A stretch of DNA of 22,411 nt. It comes from an uncultured bacterium. GTDB lineage: Bacteria > Bacteroidota > Bacteroidia > Bacteroidales > Bacteroidaceae. Made by a program: the position numbers and the translations under genes. Shown here in pieces: positions 15,934 to 22,411 of the stretch (positions are counted from its first letter, which is position 1; every line of letters begins with the position of its first letter). The stretch covers positions 1 to 22,411 of the forward strand of contig CAJMQT010000022.1 in NCBI GenBank assembly GCA_905215655.1. The letters are read 5' to 3'. The notes under the pieces are model-generated. The model did no database searches. It saw only the letters and a list, made by a program, of their open reading frames with translations, and was not told the origin of the DNA.

Positions 15934-16595
15934 GAATTATTTTAACTATTTTTGTAACGTTAATGACATTGGGCACGGTAAGCGCCCAGACTGTCAAATT
16001 AGACTCTGACGGACGTGCGCAAGACTACGTGAACAGCATTCTTGGCAGAGCGACGAAAGTGACTGACGCCTTAAAAATCACCGGAACAGAGAAAGGTGAA
16101 CAAGTGAAAAACATCGTAGCAAACAGATATTTCAAACTTAACGACATCTACTCAGAGCGCGACAGCCTGAAAAAAGCGGCGGCAACACTGACGGGAGCCG
16201 AGAAAAAAACGGCTCAGGAAGCAGCCGAAAACCTTAAAGACAAAAATCTGTATCGCACACATTTCGGTTTCATCGGACAGCTGTCAATGTTCCTTACGGA
16301 CGCTGAGATCGAGACGGTGAAGGACGTTATGACCTACAACGTGGTGAAAGTGACCTACGAGGCGCAATGTGACATGATACCGACGCTGAAAGATGAGGAG
16401 AAGGTACAGATACTCGCATGGCTTAAAGAGGCTCGCGAATATGCCATTGACGCCGAAAGTTCAAAGAAGAAGCACGAGACATTCGGCAAATACAAAGGCA
16501 GAATTAACAACTATCTGAGCAAGCGCGGATACAACCTCACAAAGGAGCGCGAAGCTTGGGCAGAAAGAGTTAAAGCACGCGGAGGAACGTTATAA
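15930..16595 (+). CDS. DUF3826 family exported protein
   Basis: This 221-residue protein has a signal peptide (1-19, ending VSAQ) and a mostly alpha-helical, charged body. Blocks such as RAQDYVNSILGRATKVTDAL, RYFKLNDIYSERD and HFGFIGQLSMFLT match what I recall of DUF3826 proteins in Bacteroidetes carbohydrate loci. No catalytic motif is evident. It starts within the stop codon of the TIM-barrel gene (ATGA), which suggests the two proteins are made in equal amounts and act together in the periplasm. The function is unknown; a helper or binding role is possible. Confidence 0.8.
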   Translation: MRIILTIFVTLMTLGTVSAQTVKLDSDGRAQDYVNSILGRATKVTDALKITGTEKGEQVKNIVANRYFKLNDIYSERDSLKKAAATLTGAEKKTAQEAAENLKDKNLYRTHFGFIGQLSMFLTDAEIETVKDVMTYNVVKVTYEAQCDMIPTLKDEEKVQILAWLKEAREYAIDAESSKKKHETFGKYKGRINNYLSKRGYNLTKEREAWAERVKARGGTL

Positions 16596-16687
16596 ATTAA
16601 GAATTCTGAGTTAAGAGTTAAGAATTAAAGAGCTTGGAAACACGTCTGAACAAACTGACAAATTTTCTTAACTCTTAATTCTTAATT
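16595..16687. repeat. Long imperfect hairpin of AATTAAGAATT type
   Basis: An 11-bp outer stem (16595-16605 with 16677-16687), a 2-bp mismatch and a 9-bp inner stem (GAGTTAAGA 16608-16616 with TCTTAACTC 16666-16674) enclose about 49 bases. It fills most of the 135-bp gap before the GH127-type gene and could tune readthrough or RNA stability within the operon. It belongs with the repeats at 12254 and perhaps 20621. Confidence 0.75.
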
Positions 16688-16730
16688 CCTAAATCGTAAA
16701 CCTCCTTTAAGAAGGAATAAATCTATACTT

Positions 16731-18866
16731 ATGAAGCATATACTTTTGAAAACATTAAAACAATCTGTAAGCAATTCAAGAACTCATTATCTTGGAGGGC
16801 TTATGTTGTTTTTAAGCGTACCGGCTCTTGCCCAGCAAAACGGCATAACGGACACCCGGAACAGCAAGTTCGCGATAATGAACTCGACACCCATCAGCTC
16901 CGTGAAATGGACGGACGGTTTCTGGGCGGAACGTTTCAACGTGTTGAGCGGCACATCGTTACAAAGCATGTGGGACACATGGCGCTCGCCGGACGGTCAC
17001 AGCTATAACAACTTTCTCATTGCGGCGGGCGAGAAACAGGGCAAACGCCACGGACCACCATTCCACGACGGCGACTTCTACAAATGGCTGGAAGCCGTCG
17101 CTGCCGTTTATGCCATAAACAAAGATCCCGAACTCGACAAAATAATGAATGAGGTGATACGGCTCATCGCCAAGGCACAACGACCTGACGGCTATCTGCA
17201 CACCCCCGTAATCATTGCCGAGCTCAACAAAAAGGCAAAACAACAGGAAGACGAAAAGGAAAACGAAGCTATCGGAACGAAAGTGGGCACCGGCAAGGAC
17301 GGCGCTTTCGGCAACCGCTTGAACTTCGAGACGTATAACCTCGGTCATCTCATCACCGCCGGAATTATACACAAACGCGCCACGGGCAAGACAACGCTGT
17401 TTGACTGCGCCGTGAAGGCTGCCGACTTCCTGTCCGGATTTTACGAGAACAACCCCGACGAGCTGGCACGCAACGCCGTCTGTCCGTCGCACTACATGGC
17501 TATGGCTGAAATCTACCGCGAGACGGGCAACCCGCGCTACCTCAAAACGGCGCAGGGCATGATCGACATACGCGGCAAGGTGGAGAACGGAACTGACGAC
17601 AACCAAGACCGCATACCCTTCCGCCAACAATACAACGCCATGGGTCACTCCGTAAGGGCAAACTATCTCTACGCCGGCGTAGCCGACCTCTATATAGAAC
17701 AAGGTGAAGGACAACTGATGAAAAACCTCACCTCAATCTGGGACGACATTGTTTACCGCAAAATGTATATCAACGGAGCCTGCGGCGCCCTTTACGACGG
17801 AACGTCTCCTGACGGCACAGACTACAAGCCGGACAACATCCAGAAAGTGCATCAAAGCTACGGACGCCCGTACCAACTGCCCCACTCCACCGCGCATAAC
17901 GAGACCTGCGCCAACATCGGCAACATGCTGCTTAACTGGCGAATGTTTCAGGCAACGGGCGACGCGAAGTACACCGACCTCGTTGAAAACTGTTTCTACA
18001 ACAGCATTCTCTGCGGAATAAGCCTCGACGGAACAAAATATTTCTACACCAACCCGTTGCGCCTGTCGGACGAACTGCCTTACAAGCTGCGCTGGTCAAA
18101 GGAGCGCGAGGTTTATATCAAACGTTGTTTCTGCTGCCCTCCGAACACTCTGCGCACGTTATGCGAGGCTCAGGACTATGCTTACAGCGTGGGAAAGAAC
18201 GAAATTTATGTAAATCTTTACGGCGCAAACACGCTGACAACAACTCTTGAAGGTATCGGGAAAATCAGTCTGAAACAAGAGACCGACTATCCGTGGGATG
18301 GAAAAATCAAGATTACCATAACTGAACTGAAAGGAAAGAAAGACCTTACGTTCAAGCTGAGAATACCTGAATGGGCTGACGTTGCCGAAGTAAAAGTCTT
18401 CGGCAAGCGGGGTAACGAAATGGACGTAAAGACCGACGCAGGCGGCAAATACGTCTCAGTACCTTACACTTGGCAGAAAGGCGACGTAATAACGCTCGAC
18501 CTTCCGATGAAGACAAAGATCATCGAGGCAAATCCTTTGGTTGAAGAGTGTCGCGGACAGGTGGCGGTTCAGCGCGGTCCCGTTATCTACTGTCTTGAAA
18601 GCAACGACCTTAACGGACTCGACATCGACAACATCGCCATTCCCGCCGACGCAAAAATCACACCCGTTGAAGTAAACATCGCAGGCAGCAGGATGGTGGC
18701 ACTCGACACCGAAGCCGTCAACCGCAGCGAAAGTTCGTGGGAAAAGACACTTTACAGAGAGTTCAATAAAGATAACAAGAAAGCCAAAATACGCCTTATC
18801 CCCTACTTTGCATGGGGCAACAGAGGCAAAAGCGAAATGACAGTATGGATGCCCGTAGAATTTTAA
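16731..18866 (+). CDS. GH127-family (DUF1680) enzyme, beta-L-arabinofuranosidase-like
   Basis: This 711-residue exported enzyme has a signal peptide (about 1-34, ending ALAQQ), an (alpha/alpha)6 barrel and a C-terminal beta-sandwich. The family hallmark is a zinc-cysteine site: E391 and C393 in NETCANIG, and C468 and C469 in CFCCPPN. They match Glu338, Cys340, Cys417 (nucleophile) and Cys418 of Bifidobacterium HypBA1 in order and near-identical spacing. Known members release beta-L-arabinofuranose or, for B. thetaiotaomicron BT1003, an acidic RG-II sugar (from memory). The position expected to hold the general acid/base Glu (HypBA1 Glu322) appears as Q375 in VHQSYGRPYQLPHS, a variant block that may define another specificity. 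Its end overlaps the GH141-like gene by 22 bp, so they form one operon. Confidence 0.9.
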   Translation: MKHILLKTLKQSVSNSRTHYLGGLMLFLSVPALAQQNGITDTRNSKFAIMNSTPISSVKWTDGFWAERFNVLSGTSLQSMWDTWRSPDGHSYNNFLIAAGEKQGKRHGPPFHDGDFYKWLEAVAAVYAINKDPELDKIMNEVIRLIAKAQRPDGYLHTPVIIAELNKKAKQQEDEKENEAIGTKVGTGKDGAFGNRLNFETYNLGHLITAGIIHKRATGKTTLFDCAVKAADFLSGFYENNPDELARNAVCPSHYMAMAEIYRETGNPRYLKTAQGMIDIRGKVENGTDDNQDRIPFRQQYNAMGHSVRANYLYAGVADLYIEQGEGQLMKNLTSIWDDIVYRKMYINGACGALYDGTSPDGTDYKPDNIQKVHQSYGRPYQLPHSTAHNETCANIGNMLLNWRMFQATGDAKYTDLVENCFYNSILCGISLDGTKYFYTNPLRLSDELPYKLRWSKEREVYIKRCFCCPPNTLRTLCEAQDYAYSVGKNEIYVNLYGANTLTTTLEGIGKISLKQETDYPWDGKIKITITELKGKKDLTFKLRIPEWADVAEVKVFGKRGNEMDVKTDAGGKYVSVPYTWQKGDVITLDLPMKTKIIEANPLVEECRGQVAVQRGPVIYCLESNDLNGLDIDNIAIPADAKITPVEVNIAGSRMVALDTEAVNRSESSWEKTLYREFNKDNKKAKIRLIPYFAWGNRGKSEMTVWMPVEF

Positions 18867-20602
18867 CGACAGTATTTTCAACCGTTTTTATCGGTCTGAA
18901 CATTAACGCCACCGACATTATTGTAAAGCCGGAGGCATACGCCATCGAGAAGGCTTTACAGCAGGCGCGTGAGGAAAGACGCATCAATAACGCGAAAGAC
19001 GTTTGCATCCATCTTTCGGAAGGCACATATTTCCTTAACCAACCAATAATAGTACGTCCGGAAGACAACGGCACACGCATCGTTGCCGATGGTAATGCCG
19101 TGATAAGCGGAGGCGTCAAGATTGCCAACTGGAAGAAAGAAGGAAAGTATTACGTTGCCGACGTGCCCGAATTCAACGGCAGACCGCTGGAATTCAGACA
19201 GATGTGGGTTAACGGCAAGAAGGCTGTCCGCGCCCGAGACGTTGCTGACTTTAACAACATGTTCCGTATCCGTAGCCTCGATAAGGCTAAGGAAACAATC
19301 TATGTTCCGGCAGCGGCAGTCAGGAAAATCGTCAACGCAAAACATGCCGAGATGGTGATACATGAGATGTGGTGCATTGCCAATCTGCGCATAAAGGGCG
19401 TCAAGATTGCCGGCGACAGCGCCGCCGTAACGTTCCATCAGCCCGAAAGCCATATCCACTTCATGCACCCCTGGCCTTCACCGATGGTCACTTCGAACGG
19501 TCGTAACTCAGCTTTCTATCTGACAAACGCCAAAGAACTTCTCGACACTCCGGGCGAATGGTATCTCGACGCGAGAGCACAGAAAGTTTATTACATACCG
19601 CAAAACGGCGAAAACATGAAGACGGCAGAGGTAATCGTGCCGGCAGTTGAAACACTCATGCAGGTTGAAGGCACGCCCGACAATCCGGTGAAAAACGTTA
19701 CTTTTGAAGGCATTACATTCAGCCACGCCACATGGATGCGCCCGTCGGTAAGCGGACACGCACCTTTGCAGGCAGGAATGTTCATGATTGAAGCCTACAA
19801 GCTACGCCCGAAACAGGTTCGCCCCAACGGCGACCACAAGCTCGACAACCAAGGTTGGGTGGGACGTCCGGCAGCGGCAGTAAGCCTCAACAGCGCCGAA
19901 AACGTGTCTTTCAGCAGATGTACGTTTGAGCACATCGCCTCGACCGGTCTCGACTACCACCTTTATATAAAAGGTGGAAACGTTGAACGGTGCACGTTCA
20001 AGGACATTGGCGGCAACGGCATACTCGCCGGAAGTTTCGGGCCGGAGGCTCACGAGGCACACCTTCCTTACGACCCTGCCGACAGACGAATTATCTGCAC
20101 AGGACTTAACATCACGAACAATCTTATCGAAGACGTTACAAACGAAGACTGGGGCTGTGTAGGAATAGGAGCCGGCTTTGTGAAAGGCATAAAGATCTGC
20201 AACAACGAAATACGCGAAGTGTCTTACACCGGAATAAGCATGGGTTGGGGATGGAACCGACAGGTTTGCTCAATGTCAGACAACTTGGTGAAAGGAAACC
20301 TGATCCACCATTACGCAAAACACATGTACGACACGGCGGGTATTTATACTCTCGGCGCGCAACCGCACTCTTTTGTCGAAGAGAACGTTGTCCGCGACAT
20401 CTACTCTCCGAGCTATGCACACGACCCGAACCACTGGTTCTATCTCTACACGGACGAAGGATCGTCGTTCATTACTGTAAGAAATAACTGGACCCCGGCA
20501 GAAAAGTATCTTAAAAACGCCAACGGTCCGGGCAACACTTGGGAAAATAACGGTCCCGCAGTAGCCGACAGTATCAAGAGCAAAGCGGGAATAATCAAAT
20601 GA
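18845..20602 (+). CDS. Secreted parallel beta-helix glycosidase, GH141-like
   Basis: This 585-residue protein starts at ATG 18845, where a signal peptide (MDARRILTTVF..., about 1-24) begins; an earlier in-frame ATG at 18812 would add a charged stretch. The body is a right-handed beta-helix: VFIGLN signal end, IHLSEGTYFLNQP, then WVNGKKAVRARD and PGEWYLDARAQKVYYIP, then many rungs such as NVTFEGITFSHA, NVSFSRCTFEHI, VERCTFKDIGGNGIL and IKICNNEIREV, and GIYTLGAQPHS near 525. The RQMWVNGKKAVRAR and EWYLD blocks are what I associate with GH141, whose best-known member, BT1002, is an alpha-L-fucosidase acting on RG-II. It overlaps the GH127-type gene by 22 bp. A generic beta-helix lyase or hydrolase remains possible. 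Confidence 0.75.
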   Translation: MDARRILTTVFSTVFIGLNINATDIIVKPEAYAIEKALQQAREERRINNAKDVCIHLSEGTYFLNQPIIVRPEDNGTRIVADGNAVISGGVKIANWKKEGKYYVADVPEFNGRPLEFRQMWVNGKKAVRARDVADFNNMFRIRSLDKAKETIYVPAAAVRKIVNAKHAEMVIHEMWCIANLRIKGVKIAGDSAAVTFHQPESHIHFMHPWPSPMVTSNGRNSAFYLTNAKELLDTPGEWYLDARAQKVYYIPQNGENMKTAEVIVPAVETLMQVEGTPDNPVKNVTFEGITFSHATWMRPSVSGHAPLQAGMFMIEAYKLRPKQVRPNGDHKLDNQGWVGRPAAAVSLNSAENVSFSRCTFEHIASTGLDYHLYIKGGNVERCTFKDIGGNGILAGSFGPEAHEAHLPYDPADRRIICTGLNITNNLIEDVTNEDWGCVGIGAGFVKGIKICNNEIREVSYTGISMGWGWNRQVCSMSDNLVKGNLIHHYAKHMYDTAGIYTLGAQPHSFVEENVVRDIYSPSYAHDPNHWFYLYTDEGSSFITVRNNWTPAEKYLKNANGPGNTWENNGPAVADSIKSKAGIIK

Positions 20603-20620
20603 AAAATAAGGAGTGAAGAA

Positions 20621-20670
20621 TGAAGAATTATAGAGGGTGATGCAACAATGTAAATTCTCATAATTCTTCA
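20621..20670. repeat. Hairpin in the gap before the transporter gene
   Basis: Arms TGAAGAATTAT (20621-20631) and ATAATTCTTCA (20660-20670) pair perfectly, with three more pairs (GAG/CTC) after a one-base bulge. It lies 18 bp after the GH141-like stop codon in a 108-bp gap. It resembles the other AGAATTA-type gap repeats and has no clear T-run. Confidence 0.6.
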
Positions 20671-20710
20671 ATCTTAATCAATAATAAATAAAACGATAAA
20701 TTCTAATAAT

Positions 20711-22087
20711 ATGGGAAAGAAGAAAAGCAGCTTGAAAAGCACACTTGCCGTATCCTTGACGAACTATCTCGACGCCGGAGCGATAGTAGCCGGTGCCAGC
20801 GGACTGACGCTATGGCAGAATTATCTCGGACTTACGGAAGGTCATCTTGGCTGGCTTAACGCAATAAGCGCCAACTGTCTGGGCGCTGCAATAGGCGCGA
20901 TAATCGGCGGATTTCTTGCCGACAAATACGGAAGAAAAGCGATTTACACTTATAACATGCTGGTTTACATGCTCGGCGTGATAATCATAATGCTCTCTGT
21001 AAATTTTCCGCTGCTGCTTTTAGGCTTTCTCATAACGGGCATTTCGGTGGGTGTCGGAGTGCCTGCATCATGGACTTACATCTCTGAAAGTTCGGAAACG
21101 AACAACCGCGGACGAAACATCTGCATCTCACAGATGGCTTGGGGCATCGGCCCGCTTATCATTCTTATAATCGGAACGCTGCTTGCACCTCCCACGGGTG
21201 CCGAGGGTAATGCCGGCGGTGTGCTCTTTTCTTTTGTTGAATTTATCGCCAACGCAATAACCGGAGGCGAGGCTCAGGGAGCCGCTTTACATGTATTCAG
21301 TTCAAGAATTGTGTTCGCCTCTTTATTCATCGTTGCTTTCATAGCATGGCAGTTGCAGCGCCGTCTCGACGAAAGTGCCGAATGGAAGGCGGCAAAAGAG
21401 GCTGAAAAGAAAAGCGGAATAAAGCAAAAGAGTGTATTCTCGTCATTCGGCGAACTGTTCTCCAACAAGATTTGCGTGCGCTCCATGCTTTTCCTTGCAG
21501 GAATGTATCTTACTTGGAATCTTGTATGCTCGGTCATGGGATTTTTCCAACCGCACATTTATGAGACTGCGGGAGGCTTGTCCAACGAGCTTGCCAACAT
21601 GTTTGCGGCAGGTCAGTGGGTGGTAATCATTATTATGACGTTCGTCTGCTCGCTTATCGTTGACCGCGTAAACCAGCGTATGTTGTTTGCTTTCGGCGTA
21701 AGCATGGGCGTATTGGCATGGCTGATTATTGTAACAATCGGCATCACGAGCATGACCGGACTGGTTGTTTTCACGCTGATGTGGGCAATCCAAGCCGGCA
21801 TTTCGGTACAGACATTCTACGCTCTCTGGGCGTCGGAGTTGTTCCCCGCAAAGTACAGAGCGGCAGCACAAGGCATCATGTTCTTCATTGTCAGAGGATT
21901 ATCGGCTGTCTGGGGACTTTACTTCGTACACATCTACGGCGAAAACGGAGAAGGTTTCACCCTCGCAGGCTACATTATGATGGCTTTCTTCGTTATCTCG
22001 CTCGTTATCGGAACGATATGGGCGCCCAAGACACAGGGCAAGACTTTGGAAGAAATAACAAAGGAAAGATATGGCGACAACATCTAA
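20711..22087 (+). CDS. MFS sugar-porter family transporter
   Basis: This 458-residue inner-membrane protein has 12 predicted membrane helices. It carries the sugar-porter signatures: GGFLADKYGRKA after helix 2 (about 66-77), the ISESSE-type block after helix 4, the inner loop RRLDESAEWKAAKEAEKKSG (about 216-240), and PKTQGKTLEEI at the C-terminus, which matches the PETKGKTLEEI motif of this family. It likely moves a monosaccharide or short oligosaccharide with protons. In this locus the cargo could be rhamnose, arabinose, fucose or a rhamnoside; the sequence does not decide. Its last 17 bases overlap the start of the rhamnosidase gene, a strong sign that the two work as a pair. Confidence 0.9.
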   Translation: MGKKKSSLKSTLAVSLTNYLDAGAIVAGASGLTLWQNYLGLTEGHLGWLNAISANCLGAAIGAIIGGFLADKYGRKAIYTYNMLVYMLGVIIIMLSVNFPLLLLGFLITGISVGVGVPASWTYISESSETNNRGRNICISQMAWGIGPLIILIIGTLLAPPTGAEGNAGGVLFSFVEFIANAITGGEAQGAALHVFSSRIVFASLFIVAFIAWQLQRRLDESAEWKAAKEAEKKSGIKQKSVFSSFGELFSNKICVRSMLFLAGMYLTWNLVCSVMGFFQPHIYETAGGLSNELANMFAAGQWVVIIIMTFVCSLIVDRVNQRMLFAFGVSMGVLAWLIIVTIGITSMTGLVVFTLMWAIQAGISVQTFYALWASELFPAKYRAAAQGIMFFIVRGLSAVWGLYFVHIYGENGEGFTLAGYIMMAFFVISLVIGTIWAPKTQGKTLEEITKERYGDNI

Positions 22088-22411
22088 GGCAACGTGGATT
22101 TGGTATCCCGGCGACTTTGAAATTTGGCTCGGCAACCGTTTCAACAACCGCAGAACAGAACGTGGGGCAATGTTTCCGCCGTTCTGGAAACAGGACAGTC
22201 ATTGGGTAACAGTCGAATTTTCAAGGACTGTAATACTTGAAGAGGCTGAAACAATAACGATTAAAGCCGAAGGCGACTATAATTTCATGTTTGACGGCAA
22301 GCTGCAATTCGGCATGCCGGAAACGTTCGTCATACCTGTCGGAGAGCATAAAATCAACATCAAAGTACATAATCAGGCAACGCCGCCGGCTCTCTACATC
22401 AACGGAAAAAC
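22071..22411 (+). CDS. Alpha-L-rhamnosidase, GH78-like (5' part only)
   Basis: The window shows the first 113 codons. The N-terminus reads ATWIWYPGDFEIWLGNR, then NNRRTERGAMFPPFWK, then a beta-strand-rich stretch (YNFMFDGKLQF, VIPVGEHKINIKV). This matches the N-terminal domain of Bacteroidetes alpha-L-rhamnosidases as I know them; the catalytic barrel lies beyond the window, so GH78 is inferred. The start ATG is preceded by a purine-rich AAGGAAAG and overlaps the transporter gene end. There is no signal peptide, unlike the other glycosidase-like proteins here, so it may act in the cytoplasm on an imported substrate. Rhamnose-containing pectin (RG-I or RG-II) is a fitting source. Confidence 0.85.
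   Translation, partial: MATTSKATWIWYPGDFEIWLGNRFNNRRTERGAMFPPFWKQDSHWVTVEFSRTVILEEAETITIKAEGDYNFMFDGKLQFGMPETFVIPVGEHKINIKVHNQATPPALYINGK

Overview
The window looks like part of a Bacteroidales chromosome, most likely Prevotella or a close relative. It carries a hybrid two-component regulator (HTCS) of the type that controls polysaccharide utilization loci (PULs). Its promoters follow the Bacteroidetes -33 TTTG / -7 TAnnTTTG pattern. One secreted protein ends in a YGQRV...KGI tail typical of Prevotella exported enzymes, and an IS982-family element is present. Gaps between genes hold short AT-rich hairpin repeats and 22-bp periodic AAAAG-n5-CTTTT arrays. All organism statements are inference from these signs.

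Layout. Positions 1-238 are non-coding flank. An IS982-type insertion sequence of about 1.04 kb (about 239-1276) ends about 10 bp beyond the stop codon of a minus-strand gene. Then come three minus-strand genes: a secreted sialidase-fold (BNR) protein (1286-2587), a YdeI/OmdA-like protein (2660-3235) and the HTCS (3317-7687). A 519-bp divergent gap with a clear HTCS promoter, a 22-bp repeat array and a promoter for the next gene leads to a large secreted beta-helix/TIM-barrel-like fusion protein (8207-11284). An ECF sigma factor (11398-11910) and a candidate 46-codon ORF (12035-12175) follow, closed by a strong terminator. A convergent secreted PL1-type pectate lyase (12378-14117, minus) has its own terminator. 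After a 943-bp gap with a second 22-bp array comes a tightly packed plus-strand series: a secreted xylose-isomerase-like TIM barrel, a DUF3826 protein, a GH127/DUF1680 beta-L-arabinofuranosidase-family enzyme, a GH141-like beta-helix enzyme, a sugar-porter MFS transporter, and the 5' part of a GH78-like alpha-L-rhamnosidase cut by the window end.

How the genes may work together. The pectate lyase, the GH127-, GH141- and GH78-like enzymes and the beta-helix proteins point to breakdown of pectin, including side chains rich in arabinose, fucose and rhamnose. The HTCS would sense a pectin oligosaccharide in the periplasm and switch the enzymes on. The MFS protein would bring released sugar or a small oligosaccharide across the inner membrane, where the rhamnosidase, which shows no signal peptide, could act. 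The GH127-GH141-...-GH78 neighbourhood recalls the rhamnogalacturonan-II locus of Bacteroides thetaiotaomicron (BT1001-BT1003, from memory). That makes RG-II or a related complex pectin a reasonable but unproven substrate. No SusC/SusD pair lies in the window.

Most unusual points: two matching 22-bp periodic palindrome arrays in the two divergent gaps; a beta-helix/TIM-barrel fusion of unknown activity; a GH127-family enzyme with Gln where the canonical acid/base Glu is expected; an orphan ECF sigma factor with a long hairpin in its promoter and a candidate microprotein downstream; and a secreted epimerase-fold protein with a degenerate metal site.
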